A stretch of DNA of 64,000 nt from Blasia pusilla (lineage: Eukaryota > Marchantiophyta > Marchantiopsida > Blasiales): assembly GCA_050084515.1 (NCBI GenBank), contig CM114271.1, positions 60,822,001 to 60,886,000 of the forward strand, written 5' to 3'. Numbering within the stretch: position 1 is the first letter of the stretch; the number at the start of each line of letters is the position of its first letter. The position numbers and the translations under genes were made by a program. The notes below the pieces were generated by a model. It saw only the letters and a program-made list of their open reading frames with translations. It did no database searches and had not been told where the DNA came from. Positions 12,260 to 23,879 of the stretch are shown piece by piece.

Positions 12260-13528
12260 CATATAGTGAGTGGTCCTATCGTCTGGGCATACAAGATGGA
12301 CAATCGAGGGAGTGGGCCGCATAGGTTTTTGGGAGCTATAGTTTCCATAGAGTTACACGACTTTGCTTCGGAGTTTAGGAGCTTGTGTGACTGATAGAGG
12401 GCTAGGAACTCTAGAGAGTTCAAACACCTATAGGGAGCGCCCGTGGACGATTACCACAAGTTTTCCCATAGGTACAAGCCCAAGATTGGGGCATCAAAAC
12501 TCTACTATGACCCACATTATGTATCATGGACTGAGCCATTTCCAAATGAGGAGGAGTTAGGGAAGGCTTCTTCCTCTTCCACTAGTGAGAGTCAGGGAAG
12601 GATTAGTCATACTGGGCTTGTTCCATTGTCCAGCCAAGTTCGTCTTAGGTTCAACTCCCTGGTTGAGTTCTTTGCAGAGAAACTACCAAGGGTAAGGACT
12701 AGGAAGTTGCGGAGCATCCACGACTTCCACAGGCACAGAGGGAAGAGTTTGCGAGAGGCATTTACTAATCTGCATTGTCTAATTAGTGTCACTCAGGGGT
12801 GACAGAGGCCCAAGTTATTCAAGCATGGTATGGGATGTTGGAACAAGATCTGTAGAGATGTTTGAGGGATGTGGTACTTCTGATGCGCACCTCACCTACG
12901 TTGGGAGATAAGTTTTGGGATGGCGAAGTGTATTGAGTGCAATATGGATGAAGAGAGTGTAGCAGCCGTGAGTCATGTGCAAGAGCAATCATGATTTCCT
13001 TCACCACCAATATACCAACGTGGATTTTGAGAGAGGAGTGTGGCACAACGAGCTCAAAAAGGTTATCAAGAGCATGTGCCATAATAACCTATGCCATAAT
13101 ATACGGCGCCGCAATAGCCACAAGCAGTTATTTTTTGGGCATGTGGTGGAGCCCATTGCCATTTGGATTGCACGCGTCAGGGTAGTAGACATATGCCCTA
13201 ACTTGAAGGAGGAGATGGGGCTGGACCAAGAATATATCCGTGTGACCATTGTCAATGGTATGGTCATACACATGTCTGGTGCTTTAGCCTACAGCTTGAG
13301 TTACGTATGGACCAAGGGCCAGAGGGGGCATCAGAGCGAGTAAGCGGTCTCGATTGGCTAAAGGTTGTGCGCTAGGTGGTTCTATTGGGGGATGAGGGGT
13401 TGGATTTTCCTGTGGGCGTGGTGGAGGTAGAGGTCCGCCACTTAGACGAATCGAGGGAGACTTAAGGCGTGAGGCTAGGATTGCTGCTCAGATAGACTAA
13501 TTACACGTTATTGCATTGAGGTTACACA
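12260..13528 (+). pseudogene. Gypsy gag remnant with intact CCHC zinc knuckle
   Basis: Plus-strand frames read a capsid-like Gag colinear with the Gag of the minus gypsy element at 23.9-25.05 kb. Examples are FLGAIVSIELHDFASEF against FSGAVGTIDLDDFIEEF, and VEFFAEKLPRVRTRKLRSI...GKSLREAFTNL against VEFFQKLGKSYQGVRTDKLKSL...GESLREAFTRM. The longest open part is 12443-12802. After frame changes, a canonical zinc knuckle CDHCQWYGHTHVWC (C-x2-C-x4-H-x4-C) is encoded at 13241-13282. Several stops and shifts make it a pseudogene. It is cut at 13528 by the copia LTR. Confidence 0.75.
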
Positions 13529-13841
13529 TGTAGAAAACTGCTAACGAAGCATAACTGGTGGGAAACGGCTCTCACACTCACACACCACCATTGAGAACAA
13601 AATTTTGCAATGATAGAATGAGTGGAGGTTGATCCCCTTCTCAATTATATAAGATATGTAGAAGCAACCCTAACCGTAATCTTAACCATAATCTCGAGTT
13701 AGACTAACTATGATTAACTAATCCTAGTTAAGAGAATCGCGCTTAACTCACTAACCAAGATTAAGCTTCCCTACATCGTGTGAATACCAAATGTAGCAGT
13801 TGAGGTGTCTCATGAGCTTGACTGTAACTCAATCTTCGATA
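13529..13841 (-). repeat. Copia 3' LTR (minus orientation)
   Basis: About 313 bp, starting TGTAGAAAAC on the plus strand and ending beside a polypyrimidine stretch at 13842-13850, which is the polypurine tract on the minus strand. The copia coding region follows immediately. The same sequence occurs inverted at 31951-32250, with shared blocks such as 'accaagattaagcttcccta' and 'ctcacactcacacaccacc', which confirms it as a mobile LTR. No matching LTR was found at the 5' end of this copia element. Confidence 0.75.
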
Positions 13842-16800
13842 CTCCCTCTCAAGCTCATATCGATATCTCTAACGCCTAAATCATTTCTAAACATCTCAAA
13901 CTTATCTCTAGACAATGCCTTTGTAAAGATGTCAACAATTTGCAAATCTGTACCTTTATACACAAGATCAATTTCTCTTGCAAGAACTTTCTCTCTGATA
14001 AAGTGATAGTGTATCTCAACATGTTTTGTACGAGCATGAAACACGGGGTTATTAGCAAGTTTGATGCTACTAATATTGTCTACATATATTACACTAGTTC
14101 CTAAGTTACTAACACTAATCTCAATAAGTAATCGATGAAGTCACACCGCCTCACATGTTGCATTGGTTGCTCCTTTGTACTCAGTCTTTGTTGAAGATAA
14201 AGCAACTGTAGGTTTCTTCTTTGAAGTCCAACTTAAAGTTGCACTTCCCAGCCAAAGTAAATGAATAACCAGATGTGAAGTATCCATCAAATACGCTTCT
14301 TGCCCAATAAAGATCTACGAATCCCTATAATTGTAAACTCGGAGAAGGTTCAAATTGAAACCCAAATTGAACAGAGTATTTCATATACCGCATAATCCTC
14401 CTCACAGCATCAAGGTGAGGTTTGCGAGATGCTTGCATAAATTGGCTTACTAGGCCAACTGCATAGCTCAAATCTGGCCAGGTTATAGTCAGATAGATCA
14501 AACTTCCAACCATGCGCATGTATATATTAGAATTTACAAGAAACTCTCCTTCATCCACTCTTAGCTTCATACTCTGATCCAACACTGTAGAGATTGGCTT
14601 ACAAACCGTCATACCATATTTTGAAAGCATGTGAAGAGCATATTGTCGTTGTAGTAACCACATGCTCTCTCCAACCTTGATAAACTCAACACCAAGGAAG
14701 TACTTGAGTTCTCCCAAGTCCTTAATATCAAATTCTGATTGTAATTTTAACTTGACTTGTTGTACCATATCCTCAGTACTCCCAGTAATCAAGAGATCGT
14801 CAACATACAACAATATGATAACCGTAGGATCTTGTCCTCTCAAAACATATAACGAGGAGTCAGAATCACATACCCTAAAATCCAACTCTTGTAGGACGTA
14901 TGTAATCTTGTCATACATCGCGACTAATAATAAGTTGCCTAGAGGATGGAATGTAGCACTTATATCCCTTAGTTCCATCAGCGTAGCCAATGAATATACA
15001 TCTTTCAGATTTGGGATCTAATTTTTGATGTCTTTTAGAAGGAACATGAGCATAACAAATACAACCAAAGACTTTCAGGAAGGAAAAATCAGGTTTACTT
15101 CCTATCAAGACTTCAAATGGAGTTTTATCATGAACTCCTATTGTTGGAGTTCGGTTGATTAAGAAGACTGCACACACTACAGCCTCTACCCAATACACCT
15201 TAAGCATGTTCTTCTTTTGAGCATAGCTCATGTCGCCTCAGCAATATGTCAATTCTTCCTCTCAGCCACCCCATTTTGTTGTGGAATGTAACGGCAAGTC
15301 ACTTGATATTAGATGCAATTTTGACATAAATAGTCATCAAACTCTATTGAAAGATACTCTTCTCCTCCATCATAACACAATTTCAAAATGTGTTCTCGAA
15401 TCTGCTTCTCTACTAGAACTCTGAATGTTTGGAACACTGAGAATATCTCTGAGTTGGATTTCAAAAAGTATACCTATATATACCTAGATAAGTCATCAAT
15501 AAATGAAACAAAGTATTGGAAATCACTAAGGCTATGTTGGGATGTTGTCTATATACAAGTGTGAATCAACTCCAATATCTTGGATGCTCTTCTATCTTGC
15601 TTTGGAAAAGCAAATCTAGCTTGTTTTCCAAATTGGAAAGCAAGACATACCTCTAACTTAGCAAGACTCGCTAATTTAAGAAGTCCTATTACTATATTAG
15701 ATGATGAAAGACTCTATAATCTTTGAAAATTGATATGTCCAATTCTCTTATGCCACACAATTAGATCTGTGACTTGTTGGCCGGTTTGACCATACATTGT
15801 TGTTTGAATATCTAGCATAGAAACATCTAATTTGAACATTCTGCCAGATTTAGTTCCTTTGGCTATCGTAGCTTGGTCATCCATTGTTTCAATGAAACAA
15901 CCATCTGTATTAAACTTCACTTGATAACCCTGTTCTACTATCTGTCCTACAGAAATCAAATTTCTTGCAATGATAGAAACATAGAGAATATTTCCAAGAG
16001 TACAAAACCCATATGATATTATTGGAACTTTATCGGTATGCGTGATATGATGAGTGTCATCTCCTGCAAGCACAATTGCAGGATCTTTCACTGGCTCCAA
16101 ACGTTTAGCTTACGAGGTCATGTGATTTGATGCACCAGAGTCAATATATGAATCTACTGTCGAATCTTTCTTGACCATTGCTCCCATATGATGAGTCATG
16201 ACCAAGAAATGCTCAATTTGTGAATATTAATGTTCTTGGTACTACCCTTGGTGATGTTGCTCCACATAGTTTTGTTGTTGTAAGGCTCATGTTCTCATAT
16301 CTGCCTTTTTTTTGAAGCAAAAATTTGCATATGATCCTTTATCCCACAATAAGTGCAAGATCCAAGGACCCTCTACTGTTGACCTCGATCTCAACCGTTT
16401 CCACCATCATCACTTTGTGATTGTGTCAGGTACTGATTTGTAGTTGATTGAGTAACGTTATATTGAGTGCCTCTTCCTCCATATGCTTCATATCCACCAC
16501 GACCACGACATCTTTTGCCACGAACCCTACCTCCGTTTGATCCATAACCTACAAATAGCGCACTCTCTTGTAGACTAGATGAGCTACTGCTGCCTACTAG
16601 GCGTATGTCTTCACTGATTAACAATAGGACTAACTCTTGAAAGGTTGAATAATTCTCTCTCACACAGATAGAGGTCTCAAAGGACTTATAATCCTTTAGA
16701 AGACCTGGAAGAATGAAAAAAATGAGATCATCATCTTCTACTGTCACTCCAATGCTATTCAATTGATCAATAATATGTATAATACTCAAAATATAATCAT

Positions 16801-17166
16801 TGATGCTCTACGATCCTTTCCTCACTTCATTCAATTGCTGTTTCAATTGAAGCTTTTTAGCCTTTGTAGATGTTTGGAACAACTTTTCTAATGCATCACA
16901 CGCTCCTTCGGAGTATCAACCTCTTGAATGTGACCTATCATTGGCGAATTGATAGTTATTGAAATGTAGTGGATTACTTGCCTTATGCGTTTGTTCCAAG
17001 CGCAAACATTCAAGTCTGTTGAGTCATCTTCTGGCTTGGCCTCATCACCTATGAAAAGCTCCCATAGTTCTTGACCCATGAGAATGTTTTTCATGCGAAA
17101 CTTCCAGACATTTTAATTATGCTTATCTAGCTTCTCGCTTATGATTGTTGTTGAGGAATACTCCAT
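13842..17166 (-). pseudogene. Ty1/copia gag-pol remnant with internal deletion
   Basis: On the minus strand, in order: a Gag start at 17166 (MEYSSTT..., then VWKFRMKNILMGQELWELF); Gag 17094-16391 with a Ser- and Gly/Arg-rich tail; a broken CCHC remnant (CTYCGIKDH) near 16340; a GAG-pre-integrase segment 16100-15714 ending LIVWHKRIGHINFQRL; an integrase C-terminal part 15231-14911 (FLINRTPT...KTPFEVLIGSKPD, KCIFIGYADGTKGYKCY type); reverse transcriptase 14990-14325 with the catalytic YVDD (YVDDLLITG, near 14800); and RNase H to 13829 with RTKHVEIHYHFIREKV and VDIFTKAL. The catalytic core of the integrase and the first part of the reverse transcriptase are missing: ISRDV of the integrase tail is followed almost directly by YDKITYVLQELDF. 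Multiple frameshifts make it non-autonomous. Confidence 0.9.
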
Positions 17167-17506
17167 GACGAATGATTTCACTCATAAAAACAGAATTTTA
17201 GGCTCTCCAGTGCTCTAATTGAAGCGTAGACCACTTATACATAGAAATCAACATGAAATTTTCCAAAATTGATCAACTATATGAAAGATCTACTTGGAAT
17301 GGCTTGTAGAGAGCAAACTACACAACTTTTCTTCACTAATTGCACTTTCCTATACTAAAATTGATATTGCAGGAGCTCTGAATGGCAAAGTTGAGCGATT
17401 TTGGATGCATTGAAAAGCTCTTGACGAGCTCTATAAGAAGGTTGGAACCAGCCTTTGGAATTTTTTTAAAAACGATGCGGATCCAGATGGCTAAATTGAC
17501 TCGGAA
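17167..17506 (-). other. Copia leader, 5' LTR missing
   Basis: Sequence between the copia Gag start and the edge of the gypsy LTR fragment. It contains no copy of the copia LTR seen at 13529-13841, so the 5' LTR was lost, probably at the junction with the gypsy element near 17507. A frame that starts in gypsy sequence at 17863 continues into it by chance. Confidence 0.5.
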
Positions 17507-17627
17507 AACCATACATCGTTGGTCACATCTACACCACACAACACTGATCTTCCCCACACACAAGTAGATCCACACATATACAAAAATCAACTCATACATA
17601 TACATGGAGATCATCGTCGTGGGAACA
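17507..17627 (-). repeat. Gypsy 3' LTR fragment
   Basis: On the minus strand the LTR would begin TGTTCCCACGACGATGATC directly after the purine tract AACTAGGGGTGGT. It is homologous to 27350-27455 at the other end of the element. Only the first 120 bp or so remain. The rest was lost where copia sequence begins. Confidence 0.7.
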
Positions 17628-17699
17628 ACCACCCCTAGTTGGCGGTTGGATCCCCTACACCTCAAGCGTGTAGGATAGAAAATATCACATCTCTCTAAC

Positions 17700-17830
17700 A
17701 TAACCTCCAAACTACCATGTCCAACACATCTCGGACACATCCATCGTAATCTCCGGGGATGAAACCTCATAATCCCTACATGATAACTTCCTCCACAAAT
17801 GGTTGAACAACATCTTTGAGCAAAGAGGGG
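17700..17830 (-). pseudogene. PHD-finger-like domain at the C-terminus of the minus gypsy pol
   Basis: After the integrase C-terminal part (which ends VMPMAFENL as in the plus element), the frame starting at 17863 reads CGGSYHVGIMRFHPRRLRW and then MCPRC (17726-17797). Spacing and residues fit the second half of a PHD finger: aromatic-His, then a position normally Cys (here Ile), then W-x-C-P-x-C. The first Cys pair is degenerate (RCCSTIC). The plus-strand gypsy element has a clearer copy of the same domain in the same place, which supports the call. PHD fingers bind histone H3 tails, so on a retrotransposon one could steer integration to particular chromatin (inference). Confidence 0.6.
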
Positions 17831-17870
17831 GCAACTAGCTAAGTTCTCAAAGGCCATTGGCATAACTCTC

Positions 17871-18510
17871 TTAAAAACACCCCCGAGAACACGTTTTTAC
17901 CCACACATGTGGATCATCAAGATCTAACAACTCCGCCCTATCACGTTGAATAGCTGCACATAAATCTGGCTCTCTCCCAAAGAGCAAAAAGTACGGTGAA
18001 AATGACGCCAAGGATGCATGCCGACTAAAGCGATAACCCATAGCCAGCCATGGCAATTGTAGGTCCCACTCCCTTAACTGTCCCTGCTACAAGCCATACT
18101 TACGCAATCCTCTCTTCACCGCCTGTACTACTCTCTCCGCCAAACCATCCGCCTCAGGATGATCTCTAGACGTGGTGCAGTGATCTATCAGCGCCTGATC
18201 ACACGAGGCCTGAAACTCTCCCCTGAACTCGGTACCCTGGTCAGTCAACACCTCCGCCGGTGCACCAATATGACTAAGCATATGATGTAGAAATGCATAA
18301 GTTGTTCCCTTGCTTTCCTTGTCCGGTAGTGCCACTAACTCTATCCACTTGGAGAAATGCTCCACGTGGATAGAGTTGGTGGCAGTACCCTCAATGGCAA
18401 AGGTCCCGCAAAGTCTAAACTCCACCAATAACCTAAACCCATAATCGGCAAAGGATGTAACTGCGGAGTGGAAGCATTGAAGGATGCTCACACTCTATCA
18501 CATACCATAC
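17871..18510 (-). pseudogene. Gypsy integrase remnant
   Basis: Integrase catalytic-core blocks in two frames. WWSLDFAGPLP carries the first catalytic Asp. After a shift the frame 18491-18087 reads HVEHFSKWIELVALPDKESKG, then LTDQGTEFRGEF with the second Asp, then HPEADGLAERVVQAVKRGLRK with the Glu. The frame 18056-17871 continues with a C-terminal block (FLLFGREPDL). The family inserts the cDNA into host DNA as an integrase multimer. This copy is disrupted. It is colinear with plus-strand 29990-30380. Confidence 0.85.
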
Positions 18511-20250
18511 ATCTGGCCACAAATTGTTGTACCCCACTACGCATGCCGCGCCACCAATACTGAATCTGGAATAAGCTGTAAGTACGCTTCACTCCAAAAT
18601 GTCCCAACTCCTCATGGGCATGTCACACTACACGTGCTCGCTGGGAAGGATGAGGTACCACTCGTATCCTACCATCTCCCCATACCCGAAAAATGTGAGT
18701 TCCCTCCCACCTGGCTCTGTGTAGGATCCCATCCCGCTCCCTATCACTAACTATGCTCGCTATGACACAAATGCGCAAGAACTCCACAACCTCCACGTCG
18801 TCATGGATATCACGACCACTTGTTGCCTCCTCACTGACCTCTGAATCCAAAGACTCATCCAACCCCATCACTGCAGTCATCACCTGTGACTCACCTATCA
18901 TAGTCAACCAACAAAGATAGGCAGATCTAGGCCAACCGGGCGCCATCTCCTCATCTCTCTCTCCGTGCCATCGAGCTCAGACATGGGTTACAACTCAACC
19001 CATTCGCATCTTGCTTCAGCCGACTTGGCCTATAAACCACCTCAAACTCATACTTCTGTAGTAATAGAGCCCACATGGCAAGCTTTCCCGTAAGCTTGTC
19101 GGACTCTATCAACCACCTCAATGGCCAATGATCAGTGATAAGTGTGAAAGGGTCGCCGAATAAATAGCATCTGAAATGTACCACGGCTCACACTACAACC
19201 AAGCACTCTCCCTCATAGGAGTTGTACTTCGCCTCTGCAATGTTGTTCGATCACCTCGCGTAAGCCACAACGAACTCCCTTTCCTCGTCATCTCTCTAAG
19301 TAAGCACTGCTCCTAGACCCAAAATGCTCCAATCCGTATGCAACTGGAATGGACGACCCCTAACCGGTCTCTGTAAAATGGGTGAGAACATCAACCTGTC
19401 CTTGAGCTCATGAAATGCTCGCTCTTGATCATCTCCCCACAACCAAATCTGATCAAGTCTCGTCAACAAAGATTTTGCGATCGCCCTAAAATCCTTGACA
19501 TACCGTCAATAGAAGTTTGCCAATCCAAGAAACGCTTGGACTAGACTCACATCTGTAGGGCATGGAATCTGCAAAATAGCCTTTACCTTTGTCTGTTGAA
19601 CGCCTAATCCACTCGGGTAAATGGTGTGTCCCCAATACTCAATCTGCTCCTGAAAGAATCTGCACTTGCTTGGATGTAACTTCAGCCTATGTAAATGCAA
19701 TCGCCGAAACACCTCCTCCAAGTGTCGCTCATGTTGCTCAACCGTGGAACTGAAGATAAGAATATCATCTATGTAACATCGTACAAAATCCAAGCTAGCC
19801 AGAATCCTATCCATCACTCTCTAAAACTCTACAGGCGCGTTCTTCAACCCAAATGGTAAGAACCGCCACTGATACAAGCAACCTCTCCCAAACCAATCTA
19901 TCCCCTAGAAAGTTATCTTCTCCCTGTCCTCCAACCTCATAGGAAGCTGATGATAGCCAGCACGGAGATCTAAAGTATTGAAGATCTTCGCATGCCCTAC
20001 CGCATCAAAGATCTCCTCAGGAGTAGGCATGGCATACCGATCTGACCTCGTCTATCGATTGATAGGACGGTAATCTCCACACATCCGCCTTCTTCGCCGG
20101 CATGATTGTGGCAAATGCATACTTCCCATGTGATAACTCCACAAGTCCTACCTTCGACAAGTCCTGACTCTTGCTCTGAATCAAGGCTTGCTCCATATCA
20201 CAATACCTGTAGGGTCGATGAAAGATCCGCGTATCACTAGTCAACTCAAT
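18511..20250 (-). pseudogene. Gypsy reverse transcriptase and RNase H remnant
   Basis: Reverse transcriptase N-terminal part 20244-20017 (PYRYCDMEQALIQSKSQDL, VGLVELSHGKYAFATIMPAKK). Catalytic block 19817-19506 with YIDD (CYIDDILIFSS, near 19770) followed by HPSKCRFFQEQIEYWGH. RNase H with LITDHWPLRWLIESDKLTGK and YRPSRLKQDANGLS at 19184-18951. The spacer to the integrase (18946-18623) contains RARWEGTHIFRVWGDGRIRVV. Several frameshifts separate the blocks. The same blocks occur on the plus strand at 28.04-29.7 kb. Confidence 0.9.
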
Positions 20251-20707
20251 CCGTATCCCGGGACCCTTCAGCGTACGTACCCAAATCTCTCATACTAAAG
20301 GCAAAACAACTGACATGCCCTCTTAGAAACCTATGAACTTGCCGTCACTCTCCTACGATCAACTTGAGACCTATCACAGGCTCCCAAGTCTCCATCGTGA
20401 CCTCACTCGGAGAAGACGCAACCTCAGGCTTTGGTTGCTATGTAGCAACCCTAGCCACCTCCGCAATAGTCACTCCACTTTGACCTCCTACCCCATGCTC
20501 CTCATCCAAAAAGTGAACATGTGCTGCTTTGTCCGCCTTCGCACTCCCCGCTCGAACGACGTCCCAGGAAGTCCATGGGTGCCTATCTCTCCTCATCCCG
20601 CACCCAGCCAATGCTTTTACAGATCCTGTACCCAATGGTCCAACTCGTGGACGTGACGACATGGATGACACTCGCATCCGTCTCTGCTCAACCATACCTA
20701 GGGTGAC

Positions 20708-21720
20708 TATCCATATAAGACAGTTGAGGTTCATCGCCTGCCCCAACACCTGTCTCCGGGATGCCTTAGTCATACCTGGCACCGCCATAGTACCCGTAGC
20801 AAAACCCATGGCACGCTCGCACTCATCTGCTGTAGGCTCCCCTAATGCTCGGGTCACCTCATACCAAATCATGCCATGCCCTCCCTGACGAAAGGCATGG
20901 GATGCTGGGAAGCTCACCAACGTAGGTAAGGCTGCCCTCAACTCCCCCACCCTATTGGCCATCGCCAACGGTGGTCTATCATCCGGCGTCACCACCTGAG
21001 ATCGACGCCCTGAGCCCAAAATAGCATCCACTGTAGATGTGGTGCTCTCTGGACTCCATCGTATGCTCGACTTAGTACCTGTAATGGTATCGGGTTCGTC
21101 CACCACAGTCGTGAATGATGGGCATGTGATCCAACTCTTGCTGCATCTAGCAACACAGCAGGTCCGAACCAAGACCTTATCTGATGCACACTCGTCATCA
21201 CACGTGCACGAGTGTCTCCCAACAACGGCATGTTCTCCAAAATGTACGCTGGAAAACATGTCTGACTCTCCTACAAGTGTCGTACTACTCGCTGCATCTC
21301 CCAAAACATCCCTGACCTTGAATCCTGCAATCCAAATCCTCGGCCAGCTGATGAATGACCTTGACATGGCCATCCAGCAATCACCAAATGAATGGTGCCA
21401 ACTCGATCCAAATCCTGCGTCCCCACCAAAGAGATGTCGGCGGGTAGTGTATGCTAATATCCCCGTACTGCAGATACCGGCAACAACTCATGATACCTCT
21501 GGACCAATCTCGCTACGTGACGTAATGATACTCGCCGCGCGGTCTTATCTCTCTCCATATAAAGTTACTCATGCACCCGTATGCCCGCCTGCAATATTGT
21601 TGCCAATCCCGTGCTAATCCCTCCAAAGAGATCTAACACCCTAACACCCTCCTTTGGACATAACCACACAATAGGTGTGGTATCCAGTGGGGTCAACATC
21701 TCCACTCCATGAGCCCGATC
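20708..21720 (-). pseudogene. C5-cytosine DNA methyltransferase-like domain inside the gypsy polyprotein
   Basis: Read on the minus strand from 21720, one frame gives the ordered motifs of bacterial and eukaryotic C5 methyltransferases: motif I VLDLFGGISTG (21639-21607, S-adenosylmethionine binding); motif IV AGWPCQGHSSAGRGFGLQ with the catalytic Cys codon at 21366-21364; a DSRSGMFWEM helix; motif VI LENMP (21240-21229); and a motif VIII-like stretch SRLWWTNP. After one shift near 21000 the frame that ends at 20438 supplies the C-terminal part: ALPTLVSFPASHAF, EPTADECERAMGF and the motif X-like QVLGQAMNLNCLIW (about 20750-20708). Three in-frame stops (near 21566, 21455, 21272) plus the shift make it inactive. 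It sits between protease and reverse transcriptase in the element's own orientation. The upstream linker (21721-22078) shows no family I can name. Confidence 0.85.
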
Positions 21721-22547
21721 GCCACCTGATTCTCACTGCTCTGGGATAAAGGCATGACTCCACTCCTGCCTCACGAGATCGTCAGCGCTCCTCTGTAGCT
21801 CTTGAGTTATACCCCACAATGGTGAAGAGGTCTCGCCAACACGGGAAGAGACACCCACGGAGAGACATGGCCTGTCTCTCCATGGGTTTATCGGCTACTG
21901 GGACATCCTCCGCATGTGCGTTCCCCTCCAACAACTCTCGTGGCCAACTAACACTACGTGTGAAAGCTGCCAATGTGGTCATAGACTCATCTCGTGATCG
22001 ACCACCTGGATTCCTTAGATTGTAGCCATTTCCTAAAGTTCTTGTTTTCAAAACAAGTAAGAGTAAATAGACTAGCATGAGCCTCTACCTATTATCAGTT
22101 TGGATATTATTGTCCAAGTTGTAACCATCTCCTAAGTCCTCCATCTACCACTAAAGTAGGTCATTACTATCCTTCAACATTTTAAGTCCAAATCTCAAAA
22201 CAAATTTCTTCTCCATTATCCTCTAACCATTTCCAAGAGGCCTCTATATGAGAGGTCAACCATTTCCTATTAATGCAAAAGACCTCCATGTCAAAAGCCA
22301 TCAAGAAAGACTTTGTCAAAATTTTCCTTATGTTAATGTATGAAAAATTTTGCAAGTTGTACCTATCTCTTAAGCCTAAAATACGAATCTATTCCTTTCT
22401 ACCCTAAGTATTTTCTCCATATAGTATTCTTGAAGTTGGACAAACATGGCAATGAATAACGATATAAGAAAATTAGTTGAAGATAATTATGTATATAAAT
22501 TTCCTACTAGAACTAAACCAATAATATATATTAGATCACCCAAAAAA
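21721..22547 (-). other. Gypsy polyprotein linker between protease and methyltransferase
   Basis: Partly open on the minus strand (22078-21782: GYNLRNPGGRSRDESMTTL...). No domain was recognised. 22090-22540 is AT-richer than the rest of the element and may be a small foreign insertion, because its composition is unlike the neighbouring gypsy coding sequence. Confidence 0.4.
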
Positions 22548-23414
22548 TCAACAAAGAAATCCTAGCATTAGATAAAAATTGATTAGCAATACAAAGAAAG
22601 ACCACCTCGAGAATCTTGCAAACTGCACGGGTGACTGACTCATCCGGTTGTGACCTAACCGCCACCCTAGCTGATAAGCAACGGTCTCCTCCCAAAAGTC
22701 AAGGATGAATCCTAGGGGATATAACACTGTACTCCCCACCAACACATCGTACGACTTAGCTGGTGTTGTAATCGCACGTGTGCGCACCATAGCACTACCC
22801 GTCGCATGCTCTGGCTCGACTCTGATAACTACCTCCTGTCGAGTCATATAGTGCGTGGATGACATGCCCCCAATTGAGGTCTGTATCTGGAAGGAACAAG
22901 TCTCAATGTCGGCCTTCCGTAACCCCAACGCTAAACACGCCGCCTTCCCTAACATCAAGGGTTGCGCTCCCGAATCAACTAGGACGCGGTACGGGTGGTA
23001 TATTGTCCCCGTGGGACTAACCAAGCGAAATACTCGAGCTCGGTTATCCAGTAACACTACTCCAGGTGTCACCATTGCTCGCTCTATGGCCGGTCGAGCT
23101 GGCATATCTACCAATTTCGCCGCTGCTGCATGCCTTGACTCTGTGGGGAATGTCCCGAGCACCGGATCTGAGGGCAAGTCCACCACCTCTTCAACTACGT
23201 GTGAACAAGAAGCATTCACCTCTCCACGCTCACACAACGTGGAAGCCAGCCGAAACACCTCAGTTGGTCCAACTCCCAACGTCGCCAACGCTATGGCGGA
23301 AAATAGCAGAGTCTGACTCACTTTGCTGGCCACCTCCAACACTATGGTCGACATTGACTCCACTTGAGCCGGCATGGAGTTGTCATTCCAACTCCTCATG
23401 ACCTTGATGTACAT
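22548..23414 (-). pseudogene. Gypsy aspartic protease region
   Basis: The longest protease-bearing open frame, 288 codons. A retropepsin active-site block PYRVLVDSGAQPLMLGKAAC lies at residues 141-160 (DSGA at 147-150), preceded by RVFRLVSPTGTIYH and followed by QTSIGGMSS and VRIEPEHATGSAMVRTRAIT. The second conserved region is YDVLVGSTVLYPLGFILDFW. The enzyme would process the Gag-Pol precursor. The upstream frame 23731-23396 is the Gag-protease linker. This block is the best preserved of the element. Confidence 0.85.
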
Positions 23415-23879
23415 GCCTGAGCTGTAGGCACCGCTGGTCGTCGAGGCACCATCGATGGTGTGTGTAGTGCCTCCGACAATATGAATGATTGTGGAACCCG
23501 GGCCTGCCGCCCATCGGTCCCCTCTGATGGGTCAATCTCAACTCCACCTTTCGATTGCTCAGTGCCTCTCGCAGCACCTTGAGTCACCATTGCAGCCGCC
23601 TCAACCTGAGCTACACTACACATAAACCCCATACTAGCAAGATCCTCACCCGGGTCAAGGTAAGAGGTAGAAGTTGGAGCCACACTAGGTGCTCGCGGCT
23701 CCATGCCTTCCCTTAGCTGCATCATCGTCATGGCAACAATCCTCTACTCCAATTGATTGATGCATGAGAGAAGTGTCGGATCTGGTGCTTGTGCTCCATC
23801 TCCTCTGGCTGGTGGTGGTCCTCTATCACCACGTCCAGGAAGAACTCTTGACCTCCTCCAAGATGACCGCCCCCTGGCC

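Noticed and set aside
14662-15021. Plus-strand open frame over the copia reverse transcriptase
   Set aside because: It is a shadow of the minus-strand copia pol, which has the YVDD motif and the correct domain order.
17336-17863. 175-codon open frame as a separate gene
   Set aside because: Its first 46 residues are the gypsy C-terminus with the PHD-like end. The rest runs through LTR and copia leader.
20438-21373. 311-codon open frame read as one protein
   Set aside because: Only its second half (about residue 127-222) is in the methyltransferase frame. The first half is out of frame with motifs IV-VIII, so it is not a real protein.
22090-22540. AT-rich segment inside the gypsy element as a named insertion
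   Set aside because: Composition differs from its flanks but no termini or target duplication could be seen, so it is only mentioned in the linker entry.
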